Below, piece by piece: positions 25,609 through 34,267 of a DNA stretch of 53,916 nt. Source of the stretch: Nostoc mirabile CHAB5784. Lineage in GTDB: Bacteria > Cyanobacteriota > Cyanobacteriia > Cyanobacteriales > Nostocaceae. Every line of letters begins with the position of its first letter. The stretch's first letter is position 1. The notes beneath the pieces are model-generated. The model was not told the DNA's origin. It saw only the letters and a program-made list of their open reading frames with translations, and made no database searches. The translations under genes and the position numbers were made by a program. The stretch is taken from assembly GCF_020829645.1 (NCBI RefSeq), contig NZ_JAIVFS010000055.1, positions 1 through 53,916 on the forward strand. Direction: 5' to 3'.

Positions 25609-26178
25609 ATGAACCAAACAATATCCGATCAAGTGCGTTGGACAACCTCAGACTTAGAATTACTCACAACTGACGAATGGAAGCGCTATGAAATTATTGA
25701 CGGAGAACTCTTTGTGACTAGAGCGCCTCACTGGAAACATCAAGGAACTGCGGGTAATATATGCTTGGAGTTACAAATTTGGGATCGCTCTAGTGGGCTA
25801 GGGGAAACCCGTCAAACTCCCGGCATAATTTTTACAGATGCCGATAATGTCATACCCGATGTAGTTTGGATTAGTCGTGAGCGTTTAGCACAATTGCTAG
25901 ATGAGGAAGGGCATTTGAGAGGAGCGCCAGAACTGATTGTCGAAGTGCTTTCTCCTGGGACAACTAACGAACGTCGAGACAGAGAAGCCAAGCTGAAACT
26001 CTACTCATCCACAGGAGTCCAAGAATATTGGATTGCAAATTGGCAATTACAGCAGCTAGAAATTTATCGCCGAGAAGCTGCACAATTAAAACTGATTGCA
26101 ACCTTGCTGGCTGATGACGAAATAACATCACCACTTTTACCAGGTTTTGGCGTTCGAGTTGAGCGTTTTTTTGGATAA
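25609..26178 (+). CDS. Uma2-family putative endonuclease, short form
   Basis: A 189-residue Uma2 (DUF820) member without a coiled-coil tail. Typical segments: EWKRYEIIDGELFVTRAPHWKHQ, DADNVIPDVVWISRERL (first acidic centre), PELIVEVLSPGTTNERRDREAKLKLYSS (core Glu and Lys) and VQEYWIANW. This is the classical single-domain form of the family, with a predicted PD-(D/E)XK fold. It lies just after the 24824 Uma2 gene but belongs to another subgroup, so the pair is not a recent tandem duplication. Confidence 0.85.
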   Translation: MNQTISDQVRWTTSDLELLTTDEWKRYEIIDGELFVTRAPHWKHQGTAGNICLELQIWDRSSGLGETRQTPGIIFTDADNVIPDVVWISRERLAQLLDEEGHLRGAPELIVEVLSPGTTNERRDREAKLKLYSSTGVQEYWIANWQLQQLEIYRREAAQLKLIATLLADDEITSPLLPGFGVRVERFFG

Positions 26179-26417
26179 TTCTGGCGATCGTCGATCAAAA
26201 AAAGTTGGGAATTATACTGTACATCTAGTAGGTACTAGAGATTAGGATTGATAATTTGGTTAGAAATGAACAGTTAACATGAAGCAGCAGCAACGCCCGT
26301 TCCTTTTATATGAAAAGTTGACACTCGTATCTTCACTATCCCCATAAAGTCTTAAAATATTGTTAATTTCTGCCAAACCCTCGACCTTCAACTTACAAGT
26401 ATCACCCCAAAATCACT

Positions 26418-28007
26418 ATGGCTATCGGCTACGTCGCGCTTGTACTTCACGCACATCTGCCCTTCGTTCGTCACCCGGAAAGTGACTACGTGCTGGAGGA
26501 AGAATGGCTCTATGAAGCCATCACAGAAACCTACATTCCATTATTGAAAGTATTTGAAGGCTTAAAGCGAGACGGTATCGACTTTAAAATCACGATGAGT
26601 ATGACACCACCTCTAGTGTCGATGCTTCGTGATCCTGTGTTGCAAGAACGCTATGACGCACACTTGACTCAACTAGAAGAACTTATAGAACTAGAAGCAG
26701 AACATAATGTCAATAACGGACATCTTCGTTATTTAGCCGAACATTACATTACTGAGTTTAAAGAAGCGCGTCAGATATGGGAAGGCAATCAAGGTGACTT
26801 GGTGACAGCTTTTAAGCAGTTCCAAGACAGTAACAACCTGGAAATCATCACTTGCGGCGCTACTCACGGCTATTTGCCGTTGATGAAAATGTATCCAGAG
26901 GCGGTATGGGCGCAAATTCAGGTAGCTTGCGAACATTACGAGCAAACCTTTGGACAAGCACCCAGAGGCATTTGGTTGCCGGAATGCGCCTACTATGAAG
27001 GTTTAGATCGGATGCTAGCCGATGCTGGGTTGCGCTACTTCCTCACTGATGGGCATGGCATCCTTTACGCCCGTCCCCGTCCGCGCTTTGGCACTTATGC
27101 CCCAATTTATACAGAAACTGGTGTTGCTGTCTTTGGTCGAGATCATGAATCTTCCCAACAGGTATGGTCTTCTGAAGTGGGCTATCCTGGGGCGGCGGAA
27201 TATCGAGAATTTTATAAAGATTTGGGCTGGGAAGCAGAATATGAGTATATCAAGCCCTACATCATGCCCAATGGTCAGAGAAAAAATACAGGTATTAAGT
27301 ATCACAAAATTACTGGGCGTGGTTTAGGACTTTCAGATAAGGCGCTTTATGATCCTTATTGGGCTAGGGAAAAGGCCGCAGAACACGCTGCTAACTTTAT
27401 GTATAATCGAGAGCAGCAATCTGAGCATCTCTATGGTGTAATGCAGCGCCCGCCAATTATCGTTTCGCCTTATGACGCAGAGTTATTTGGACATTGGTGG
27501 TATGAAGGCCCCTGGTTCATCGATTACCTATTCCGTAAGTCGTGGTATGACCAAAAAACATATCAAATGACCCATTTAGCAGACTATTTGCGAGATCAGC
27601 CAACTCAGCAAGTCTGTCGTCCTTCGCAGTCGAGTTGGGGTTTCAAGGGTTTCCACGAATATTGGTTGAATGAAACGAACGCGTGGGTTTATCCGCATTT
27701 GCACAAAGCTGCTGAACGAATGATTGAAATCTCGCATTTGGAACCAGAGGATGAATTGCAGTGGAGAGCGCTCAACCAAGCAGCGAGGGAATTGTTATTA
27801 GCACAATCTTCCGACTGGGCATTTATTATGCGGACGGGAACAATGGTACCCTATGCAGTTAGACGGACGCGATCGCACCTGATGCGGTTCAATAAGCTCT
27901 ACGAAGATGTTAAAGTCGGCAAAGTTGACAGTGGTTGGTTGGAAAAAGTCGAGTTAATGGATAATATCTTCCCCGAAATTAACTATCGCGTCTATCGTCC
28001 GCTATAG
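26418..28007 (+). CDS. GH57 1,4-alpha-glucan branching enzyme-like protein
   Basis: Glycoside hydrolase family 57 protein with a DUF1957-type C-terminal domain, 529 residues, the size of the GH57 branching enzymes that make alpha-1,6 branches in glycogen. It starts MAIGYVALVLHAHLPFVRHP (family motif HAHLPF). The catalytic Glu lies in GIWLPECAYYEG and the Asp in SPYDAELFGHWWYEG. C-terminal motifs include SWGFKGFHEYWLNETN. Branching enzyme is more likely than 4-alpha-glucanotransferase because of length and C-terminal domain. It is a single-gene unit ended by a hairpin at 28034-28054. Confidence 0.88.
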   Translation: MAIGYVALVLHAHLPFVRHPESDYVLEEEWLYEAITETYIPLLKVFEGLKRDGIDFKITMSMTPPLVSMLRDPVLQERYDAHLTQLEELIELEAEHNVNNGHLRYLAEHYITEFKEARQIWEGNQGDLVTAFKQFQDSNNLEIITCGATHGYLPLMKMYPEAVWAQIQVACEHYEQTFGQAPRGIWLPECAYYEGLDRMLADAGLRYFLTDGHGILYARPRPRFGTYAPIYTETGVAVFGRDHESSQQVWSSEVGYPGAAEYREFYKDLGWEAEYEYIKPYIMPNGQRKNTGIKYHKITGRGLGLSDKALYDPYWAREKAAEHAANFMYNREQQSEHLYGVMQRPPIIVSPYDAELFGHWWYEGPWFIDYLFRKSWYDQKTYQMTHLADYLRDQPTQQVCRPSQSSWGFKGFHEYWLNETNAWVYPHLHKAAERMIEISHLEPEDELQWRALNQAARELLLAQSSDWAFIMRTGTMVPYAVRRTRSHLMRFNKLYEDVKVGKVDSGWLEKVELMDNIFPEINYRVYRPL

Positions 28008-28033
28008 TCTCACAAAAAATAATCAACAGCAGT

Positions 28034-28054
28034 AGGGTGGGCATTGCCCACCCT
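28034..28054 (+). terminator. Hairpin after the GH57 gene
   Basis: A 9-bp stem (AGGGTGGGC / GCCCACCCT) with an ATT loop, 27 bp after the stop codon, is followed by ATATTAGT. It is a likely transcript end, though the sequence also resembles a common dispersed cyanobacterial repeat. Confidence 0.5.
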
Positions 28055-28128
28055 ATATTAGTAGTGAGGAGCGTTCGTTTATTTTACCAATAACAGAGCA
28101 AGCCTTAGCCTGTGTACGGGTTTGTCAA

Positions 28129-28272
28129 ATGCTGTCAAATCTTTACAAAGACATCCGCTTATTTCGATTTGACGACAAAACAGGGCAAGTTTACATCCTA
28201 GCTGGAGATGAACTCCAAGTCATTGTACTAAGTAATGGAATCTGGGATTTTGTCAATGAACCAGAATTATGA
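28129..28272 (+). CDS. DUF6888-like small protein
   Basis: A short frame reads MLSNLYKDIRLFRFDDKTGQ and YILAGDELQVIVLSNG. It fits a small cyanobacterial family (DUF6888 as I recall) that is usually paired with DUF6887, as here. Family similarity seems to extend upstream in frame (LPITEQALACVRVCQMLSN from about 28084), but there is no ATG, GTG or TTG there, so either an ATT starts the longer form or the 47-residue form from 28129 is made. It overlaps the next gene by 17 bp. The function is unknown; pairing and size suggest a regulatory or toxin-antitoxin-like module. Confidence 0.5.
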   Translation: MLSNLYKDIRLFRFDDKTGQVYILAGDELQVIVLSNGIWDFVNEPEL

Positions 28273-28453
28273 GCAAATGAGTTTTACAGAGTTGAGAGCT
28301 TACGTCGTGGAAAACCGCGAAGACATTGAGGCTCTACGTTTTTTAATGAGCAAACGTGACCCTAATTCTAAAGGCTATCCTATGCCTGTGACAGAAGCTG
28401 ATATGCAAGCCCAGATGGAAATCATCAGGCGCAAGATTAATGGAGAGCTTTGA
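28256..28453 (+). CDS. DUF6887-like small protein
   Basis: A 65-residue protein from the ATG at 28256: MNQNYEQMSFTELRAYVVEN followed by an acidic helix and a tail with YPMPVTEADMQAQMEIIRRK. This is the typical layout of a small cyanobacterial family (DUF6887 as I recall) that accompanies DUF6888. The overlap with the preceding gene suggests one transcript. No enzymatic motif is present; the function is unknown. Confidence 0.6.
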   Translation: MNQNYEQMSFTELRAYVVENREDIEALRFLMSKRDPNSKGYPMPVTEADMQAQMEIIRRKINGEL

Positions 28454-28535
28454 GATTATTGTCTAATTCAGTAAGCATAATTAGGGTGGGTAAATCATAC
28501 TCACCCGATTATTTTATTAACACTGCCGGATTTAG

Positions 28536-29240
28536 CTAAAGGCTATCTGGATCGATATTTAATTCTCGAAGTTTAGCAGCTAATCTTTGCGCTTTTTGCT
28601 CTGTTTGCTGTCGAGCCTCTTCTGCGGCTTGTCGTGCTGCTGCTTCCTCTTCATGAGTTAGCAATGTTTGACCCGTAGCTGGATTGTAAAAACGTAGTTT
28701 TCCTGGTTCCAGGCGTAACTCTAGCCCCAAAACTTCACTGGGTAGGGACACTGTACCATCTGGCAGGGTATTGGCTGCCACTGGGAAATAATTCCCATCG
28801 ACCAAGTGTAAACCCTGGAGTTGGGGATTGAGATAATCGCCTGTGGGGTCATATTGGAAATATTCACGCACTCCCAGAAAGGCATAAATTCCTTTCTTTG
28901 CGCCTTGGTCTTTGCTGCGGGTGCTTTTTGAGGTAATCTCTAGGATAAAATCTGGGGTTTGATTATTTTCTTCCCAAGTTTTGTAAGAGCGTCTGTCACG
29001 GTTTTCCACTCCAAACACCACAAATACATCTGGGGCTACGACTGATTCTGGATAACCTTTTTCGTAGTAAATAAATAGATTACCAGCGACGTATACATCT
29101 GGGTGATTTTGAAAATAAATTTCCAGCACAGTGGTAGCGTATACGAGACACTTGCGCTGTAAATCACCTTCAGCCATCGGCTTACCATCCTCATCTGGGT
29201 ACTCAATCGGGGTAACGGGGATATACTCTACTGAGGCTGT
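28536..29240 (-). CDS. Uma2-family putative endonuclease with coiled-coil tail
   Basis: Uma2 (DUF820) family, about 234 residues from the ATG at 29240 (MTASVEYIPVTPIEYPDEDG). Core segments: VVAPDVFVVFGVENRDRRSY (acidic centre), PDFILEITSKSTRSKDQGAK (core Glu, Lys), YFQYDPTGDYLNPQLQGLHL. The tail is Ala/Gln/Glu-rich (EEARQQTEQKAQRLAAKLRE) and ends LNIDPDSL, very like the endings of the members at 6477, 24824 and 51638. A longer start at 29279 is possible. Confidence 0.85.
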   Translation of the reverse strand, partial: TASVEYIPVTPIEYPDEDGKPMAEGDLQRKCLVYATTVLEIYFQNHPDVYVAGNLFIYYEKGYPESVVAPDVFVVFGVENRDRRSYKTWEENNQTPDFILEITSKSTRSKDQGAKKGIYAFLGVREYFQYDPTGDYLNPQLQGLHLVDGNYFPVAANTLPDGTVSLPSEVLGLELRLEPGKLRFYNPATGQTLLTHEEEAAARQAAEEARQQTEQKAQRLAAKLRELNIDPDSL

Positions 29241-29372
29241 CATGACCGGATACCTCAACTCAACTAGGGCTAGATTCAATTTAACCCTAATTTTAAGTTG
29301 TAGGTACTAGACATTAAAAAGAGGGTGTATTGCTCACCCTCTGGAACTAAAGCATATATCCCATTAACCAAT

Positions 29373-29738
29373 CTAGGGATTTGCTATGAATCTAAAGCGA
29401 ACTTTTACAGGCTGACCAACAACCATTCGGAAAGCCGCCTCTATTGAGGAAGACTTTTTCTGTGCCTGTGTTCCACACCCTTCAGTAGGAATAGAAATTA
29501 CAGCTTCTAATCCGTTAAAACACAGTAACTGACACTTATTTTGTAATATAAATTCCCGTGGTGCAGTTAGCTGTATGTTTTGCAAAACGCTCTGCCAAAT
29601 CTTCAGAGATTGAATTTCTTCTTTCAATCTCTGATTTTCTTCCAGTACTTTTGGTATTTTCAGGATGGCTTCTTCGATTTGGGCGTGATCATCTTTTTGC
29701 TGCAATACTGTAGCAAAAGTCTTGTATTCTGTTATCAT
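29373..29738 (-). CDS. Hypothetical protein with coiled coil
   Basis: A 121-residue soluble protein of unknown family. The N-terminal half is helical, with a short coiled coil (LEENQRLKEEIQSLKIWQSV). The C-terminal half looks like a small alpha/beta domain with three strands (CQLLCFNGLEAVISIPT, then a helix SSIEAAFRMVV and VKVRFRFIANP). This pattern faintly recalls the C-terminal domain of cyanobacterial DNA polymerase III gamma/tau proteins, which I would not press. It stands alone, with long spacers on the upstream side. Confidence 0.5.
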   Translation of the reverse strand: MITEYKTFATVLQQKDDHAQIEEAILKIPKVLEENQRLKEEIQSLKIWQSVLQNIQLTAPREFILQNKCQLLCFNGLEAVISIPTEGCGTQAQKKSSSIEAAFRMVVGQPVKVRFRFIANP

Positions 29739-30450
29739 GGTTTTAGTATTATTTGAAAGCTTCTGGACTGCTTGGAACTACCAACACCAGGAGCATTTTT
29801 TTGCTTCTTACTTATGAGAAATAAAAAAGCTAGAAATATCCCACTTTGGTAAAAATACTTGGTGCTTGCAAATTGAGGATAAACCAAGGAAGTAAATATG
29901 GCTTTATATGCAGACTGCCTTAGTAGGTTTAGCTGCCATAGCTATAGACTTCATAGTATAGAGTCAATTTGCCAAAAAGTATTTCCTTGTACTTGATACT
30001 AATTATTTTATAACATTAAGTCCGTTGAATTGTCAGCAAAAACCCCAACAATCAATTAATATCAAATATTTATTAATATTAGGAAATTTATGTTATAATA
30101 TAACGCTATTTTATTTATTTAAGATTTAATTTTTAACTAACTTACAAACAATTATAAAAGATATTTGTCAATAAATTCTGGATGTTCAGAAAACTAGTAA
30201 TTAAGTTACAAAAATATTTTTAAGAGTTCCGCATGGTATTGATGAGCAGTTCTTGCTGGAGGCAGAAGGTTTTTTTCACTTATAGGATTCAAACCCCTCC
30301 TGAAAAAGAGCCACCAAGATTGAAAATTTGGTGTTCTTGTCTTAAACCCTTGAACATTCGGTCACGGTAGGAAACAGAGGGCAGTTTTCCTCTCTCTTGA
30401 ACTGCCCTCTGCCTTTTGCCTTCCTTGATAAATAGCCGAAACATAGAATA
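29739..30450. other. A/T-rich spacer without recognised genes
   Basis: About 700 bp without a convincing coding region. The first 450 bp are very A/T-rich. A hairpin (CAGAGGGCAGTT at 30375-30386 with AACTGCCCTCTG at 30400-30411, followed by CCTTTTGCC) could end a short untranslated transcript, but no promoter could be tied to it. Confidence 0.4.
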
Positions 30451-30525
30451 GTAGGTTGGGTAGAGCGTAAGCGTTACCCAACAAAGTCTTGATCATGTTG
30501 GGTTTCGTTCCTCAAGCCAACCTAC
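30451..30525. repeat. GTAGGTTGG inverted-repeat element
   Basis: A 75-bp block with ends GTAGGTTGG / CCAACCTAC and an internal GGGT...ACCC pairing (GGGTAGAGCGTAAGCGTTACCC). It is a dispersed hairpin-type repeat common in cyanobacterial spacers. Confidence 0.7.
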
Positions 30526-30571
30526 GCCAGTTAGAATTTTTAGCCTTAACTCAACGAGGGCTAGATTCAAT

Positions 30572-30875
30572 TTAGCACTTGAAAAGCACTTGGCGGGAAC
30601 CATCGATCTCTAAGGTTGCCTTTCCAGATAAAATAAAGAAAAACTGGTGCGACGCCGATAGCGCAGCGTTAGCGAGTCAGACGCTCCTGCGTCGCTAACG
30701 CTGCGCTATCGAGCGTCATAGCCCATCGTAGACATCGCTGGTGATAGTGTCTAACTTCTGAAGTTATTGGTGGCATAAGTTCATAAATCACACTCAACTG
30801 TGGTTGTTTAACAATACGCCAGCCATGACAATTATTACCTTATAGATAATGCTCAACAGTTTCTTTGCTAATCAT
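30572..30875 (-). pseudogene. Cupin-domain protein pseudogene
   Basis: On the minus strand from an ATG at 30875 the frame reads MISKETVEHYL, then a TAA stop, then GNNCHGWRIVKQPQLSVIYE, LMPPITSEVRHYHQ. It is interrupted by a dispersed repeat (about 30653-30741), then resumes as HQFFFILSGKATLEIDGSRQ and stops at once. The metal-binding HYH and FILSGKATLEIDG segments are cupin motif 1. The nonsense codon, the repeat insertion and the missing C-terminal half leave no functional product. It probably once encoded a 110-130 residue small cupin. Confidence 0.6.
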
Positions 30876-30924
30876 TTGACGTGTGCTTTAAGTTTTGCTA
30901 ATGTTAGCTGTATTTAATCGCTGC

Positions 30925-31392
30925 TTAATCTTCGTTTTTATCATCAGAATCTTCTAACTCACATTCTGCAAGCAGATTATCAATACTTTCAGGAAAATCC
31001 CCATTTTCAACTTTTTTGCTAAAAACTTGATAACAATCTTTTTTATCGCCTTCCTTCCGAGGAAAACCTAACCAAAGAATAATAATAATTTTTGGTTCTT
31101 TGAATGCTCTAAAGAATAATCTATATCGTTCAGGTAGCCCCATTTTTTTGAGACGGCTATACTTTTGCAAAGGTTTTTGCAAAGCAAAGTGACTAGCAAA
31201 AGGGTCTTGAGGAATTTTTTCTTTAATGCCAATATTCAATGCTTTTAAGAATTTAACATCTGAATGTGTAATAAATTCTTCTTTAGGTAACTCATTTTTT
31301 AAAATACTAACCCTATTACGCAATTCTACCCATTGTTCGTTAAACAATGGGTAGAAAAAAATTTGCCATCCATTACAAGTAAATGCAGCCAT
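30925..31392 (-). CDS. YhaV-family type II toxin
   Basis: A 155-residue protein resembling YhaV-type RNase toxins: CNGWQIFFYPLFNEQWVELR at the N-terminus, a central ASHFALQKPLQKYSRLKKMG, then PERYRLFFRAFKEPKIIIIL (basic RNase-like core) and WLGFPRKEGDKKDCYQVF. The tail is acidic. The gene follows a PrlF-like antitoxin gene with a 1-bp overlap (TAATG), which supports the assignment. Such toxins are expected to cut mRNA on ribosomes and to be neutralised by the upstream partner. Confidence 0.8.
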   Translation of the reverse strand: MAAFTCNGWQIFFYPLFNEQWVELRNRVSILKNELPKEEFITHSDVKFLKALNIGIKEKIPQDPFASHFALQKPLQKYSRLKKMGLPERYRLFFRAFKEPKIIIILWLGFPRKEGDKKDCYQVFSKKVENGDFPESIDNLLAECELEDSDDKNED

Positions 31393-31712
31393 TAATCTAT
31401 AACTACATCAGCCAGTAAATCATCCATTTCATCGCTCATTTCTTGAGTATAAGGAACGAGTTGAGAAGGGTTTTGCATAGCATCCTTCATCAGAAAGTCA
31501 AGAAAAAGGCTCATCATAATGCCCTCATCTTCATCAGCTTCATCAACATTATCAGTTTCTAATCTAACTAAGAACGTGTTATCAGATAGCACTTCAATAT
31601 GACCTGAAGCATTAGCTAAATGGGGATAGTCTTTAGAGAATGCACGAGGTAAACGAAACCCATCTTGATTTCCTACCTTTGCATGAGTTATGGGATAACT
31701 TTTTATAGCCAT
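31392..31712 (-). CDS. PrlF-like (AbrB-fold) antitoxin
   Basis: A 106-residue acidic protein preceding the YhaV gene. The N-terminal 50 residues (AKVGNQDGFRLPRAFSKDYP, then GHIEVLSDNTFLVRL) have the swapped-hairpin AbrB/PrlF pattern used for DNA binding. The C-terminal part is highly acidic and likely wraps the toxin. Overlapping stop/start with the toxin gene indicates coupling and probable autoregulation of the pair. Confidence 0.75.
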   Translation of the reverse strand: MAIKSYPITHAKVGNQDGFRLPRAFSKDYPHLANASGHIEVLSDNTFLVRLETDNVDEADEDEGIMMSLFLDFLMKDAMQNPSQLVPYTQEMSDEMDDLLADVVID

Positions 31713-31903
31713 GAGCTAATTCCTAAATATGAGAATATCAGGTATTCAAATGCAATACTGAGATATCGTAAGTGTGATGTGAGAATTTATCTTTTTGTTA
31801 TAACAATTATTATAACCTATAAATCAAATATAACAGATTCCAAAAAAGAAGACTATAAGTTAAGTCCCAAATTTCCAGGCTTCGTGTAACTAACATTAAA
31901 AAA

Positions 31904-31922
31904 GACAGGCAATAAGCCTGTC
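31904..31922 (-). terminator. Rho-independent terminator of petC-petA
   Basis: On the minus strand a GACAGGC / GCCTGTC stem is followed directly by TTTTTTAATG. It lies 27 bp past the petA stop codon. Confidence 0.85.
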
Positions 31923-31948
31923 CTACAAGGAATGATTTAGCAAAGAAT

Positions 31949-32965
31949 TTAGAAATTCATCTCAGCAGCTTGAACTTTCTCAACCTGCTTCTTCTTCAGC
32001 ACCAGCATAACTTGGGCTAACATTACAAGAGCGATGAACGCAATCATCCATTGGACTCTAGAGGCATCTTGCAACACGATTTCTGCATCTTGTTGACCGA
32101 AGCCACCGACATTCGGGTTGCTGGTCAAAGCTTCACCAGTCTTAACTGCTTGCCCTTCGGAAACAAGCAGTTCTGGCCCTAAAGGAATCGTATCAACGAC
32201 AACATCACCAGATTCAGGTCGGATGTTGACTAGATATTTAACGTTACCGTCTTCATCTTCCTCTTTGGCAATCTTGGTAATTGTGCCAGTAGCGGAAGCA
32301 TTGTAAACAGTGTTATTGCTCTTTTCGCCAGTGGGATAAACTTGTCCGCGTCCCCGGTTAGCACCCAGGTGAACCGAATATTTACCGAAGTGGATGTTTT
32401 TGTCGGTTGCGGGGTTGGGAGAAAGAACTGGAAAGACGATTTCTTGATACTGTTCACCTGGTAAGGGGCCGACGATGACGACGTTTTCTTTGTCTTCGCT
32501 GTAGGGTTGGAAGGGAGTGTCGCCAACTTCTTCTTTAAGTTCTTCGGAAAGACGGTCTTCGGGAGCAATCTTAAAGCCTTCAGGTAGCATCAGTACAGCA
32601 CCGACGTTCAAGCCAACCTTAGAACCATCAGCACCAACTTGCTGGGCGCTCAGATCGTAAGGGATTTTCACCACAGCTTTGAATACAGTGTCAGGTAGCA
32701 CCGATTGGGGAACTTCCACTTCTGTAGGCTTGGCTGCTAGGTGACAGTTGGCACAAACAATCCGCCCTGTTGGTTCGCGGGGGGTTTCGGGATAGGTTTG
32801 CTGTGCCCAAAAGGGATAGGCGGCAGCTGATTGGGGAAGGGCTAGATCGCTGGTGAAGTAAAATGTCACAGTAGCGATCGCTATGAGCAATGTTTTTACG
32901 ATCGCTCTAGCGCTGCGAGTTAACCTCGCTCTTAAGAAAACATTTCTCATCTCTAATAAGGGCAA
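31949..32965 (-). CDS. petA: Cytochrome f (apocytochrome f)
   Basis: Haem c subunit of the cytochrome b6f complex, which passes electrons from the Rieske protein to plastocyanin or cytochrome c6 in the thylakoid lumen. It has 338 residues. The signal segment contains AIVKTLLIAIATVTFYFTSD; the mature protein starts near YPFWAQQTYPETPREPTG (the N-terminal Tyr is a haem ligand) and includes the haem site CANCH. A C-terminal membrane anchor (WMIAFIALVMLAQVMLVL) is present. It is co-transcribed with petC, 91 bp upstream; that gap holds TTAGTCA heptamers. Confidence 0.98.
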   Translation of the reverse strand: MPLLEMRNVFLRARLTRSARAIVKTLLIAIATVTFYFTSDLALPQSAAAYPFWAQQTYPETPREPTGRIVCANCHLAAKPTEVEVPQSVLPDTVFKAVVKIPYDLSAQQVGADGSKVGLNVGAVLMLPEGFKIAPEDRLSEELKEEVGDTPFQPYSEDKENVVIVGPLPGEQYQEIVFPVLSPNPATDKNIHFGKYSVHLGANRGRGQVYPTGEKSNNTVYNASATGTITKIAKEEDEDGNVKYLVNIRPESGDVVVDTIPLGPELLVSEGQAVKTGEALTSNPNVGGFGQQDAEIVLQDASRVQWMIAFIALVMLAQVMLVLKKKQVEKVQAAEMNF

Positions 32966-32973
32966 CGATTGAA

Positions 32974-33010
32974 TTAGTCATTAGTCATTGGTCATTAGTC
33001 ATTAGTCATT
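32974..33010. repeat. TTAGTCA tandem repeat between petC and petA
   Basis: Five heptamers of TTAGTCA/TTGGTCA type lie in the intergenic gap of the petC-petA operon. Confidence 0.85.
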
Positions 33011-33056
33011 AAGCCCTCAACAAAGGACGAATGACTAAGGACTAAGGACAAAATTA

Positions 33057-33596
33057 TTAAGCCCACCAAGCTGCATCGCCTGTGCGGAAGTCGGTTTCTG
33101 TCCAAGGGGTCAAGACGATTTTGTCGTCGTTTACAGTGGTATGAGCCAAAGGTAAAGACAGGGGCGCTGGGCCGCGAACAACCTTACCAGTTTCGTCATA
33201 CTGCGAACCATGACAAGGACACTTAAACTTGTTCTCTGCAACGTTCCAGGGGACTACACAACCTAAGTGGGTGCAGATGGCGTTAATCCCATAATCTTTG
33301 ATCGCTTCTTTGCTGTCTACCACAATATAGGTAGGATCTCCCTTTAGCCCTTGGACTAGGTTGCGATCGCCTGCATTCCGGTTTTCTAGAAATTTAGTGA
33401 CACTTACATCGTTACCTAGCTCGTCTTTTGCCGTTGTACCGCCACCAGCACCACCAGTTGAGGGTGGGATAAAGTAGTTGACAACGGGATACAATGCACC
33501 CAGAGCCACTCCAGTGACAGTCCCAAAAGTGAGCAGATTCATGAACTGACGACGCCCCATATCGGGCACGTCTGCTGATTCAGAAAATTGAGCCAT
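33057..33596 (-). CDS. petC: Cytochrome b6f Rieske iron-sulfur protein
   Basis: 2Fe-2S subunit of the cytochrome b6f complex, which oxidises plastoquinol. It has 179 residues. The N-terminus has a twin-arginine-like signal anchor (GRRQFMNLLTFGTVTGVALG), the feature that makes Rieske proteins Tat substrates; a tatC gene lies 3.8 kb away. The Gly-rich hinge (STGGAGGGT) is followed by the cluster-binding boxes CTHLGCVV and CPCHGSQYD. First gene of petC-petA on the minus strand, divergent from the DUF3067 gene. Confidence 0.98.
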   Translation of the reverse strand: MAQFSESADVPDMGRRQFMNLLTFGTVTGVALGALYPVVNYFIPPSTGGAGGGTTAKDELGNDVSVTKFLENRNAGDRNLVQGLKGDPTYIVVDSKEAIKDYGINAICTHLGCVVPWNVAENKFKCPCHGSQYDETGKVVRGPAPLSLPLAHTTVNDDKIVLTPWTETDFRTGDAAWWA

Positions 33597-33824
33597 AATC
33601 TACGCGCTCTTTGTGTATTTTGTTAAGCATTTTGACAAAAGTACTGTACTTGAGGAACTCTTGTCTAAGTCGAAATGCTAGCGCTCACAACGATGCCATA
33701 CTTCTTTGTTCCAAGATATAAAAAGCATCTTTTCTGTTAGCATTACATTTCTTTATATCCTTATCATACTGGAGTCACGGAACTTAACATCATAACTAAA
33801 TGTAAAATCTGATTGAGAAAAGCT

Positions 33825-34133
33825 ATGACAGGACAGGAATTACGTCAGATGTTGCTTGATAAGTGGGGATACTCTTATGATGTCCAGTTTCGACGGGCAC
33901 AGGGAAAGATATTTTTGCAAGTCATGTGGAAATACTTGGAGCAAGCTTCTTTTCCCTTGAGCGAGGCGGAGTACCAAGAGCATCTTGACAGCATTGCTAA
34001 TTATCTTCATGCCTTGGGTGGGTCAACACAAGTACAAACATATATTACCCAAACACGCGATCGCCCCCGCCTCGGCAAAGCTGTTAGCATTCCTCTCGAT
34101 TTGGGTGAACGCTCTTCGGAATGGATATTATGA
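33825..34133 (+). CDS. DUF3067 family protein
   Basis: About 102 residues from the ATG at 33825 (MTGQELRQMLLDKWGYSYDV). It is a soluble conserved protein of the DUF3067 family of cyanobacteria and chloroplasts, with no known enzymatic motif. Conserved-looking parts are GKIFLQVMWKYLEQASFPLS and the C-terminal PRLGKAVSIPLDLGERSSEW. It is divergently placed from petC across a 228-bp spacer. A link with cytochrome b6f biogenesis is suggested by position only. Confidence 0.8.
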   Translation: MTGQELRQMLLDKWGYSYDVQFRRAQGKIFLQVMWKYLEQASFPLSEAEYQEHLDSIANYLHALGGSTQVQTYITQTRDRPRLGKAVSIPLDLGERSSEWIL

Positions 34134-34267
34134 CCCGCTATTGCATTAAGATTAATAAACTTCTGAGTAATCACAGTGTTTTTTATACAAAAATACTATA
34201 ACTTGCTATATCATCCTTTTGCCCACTTGTAATGTGAAAAAAATACACTTACTCAAGGAGAAAACTA

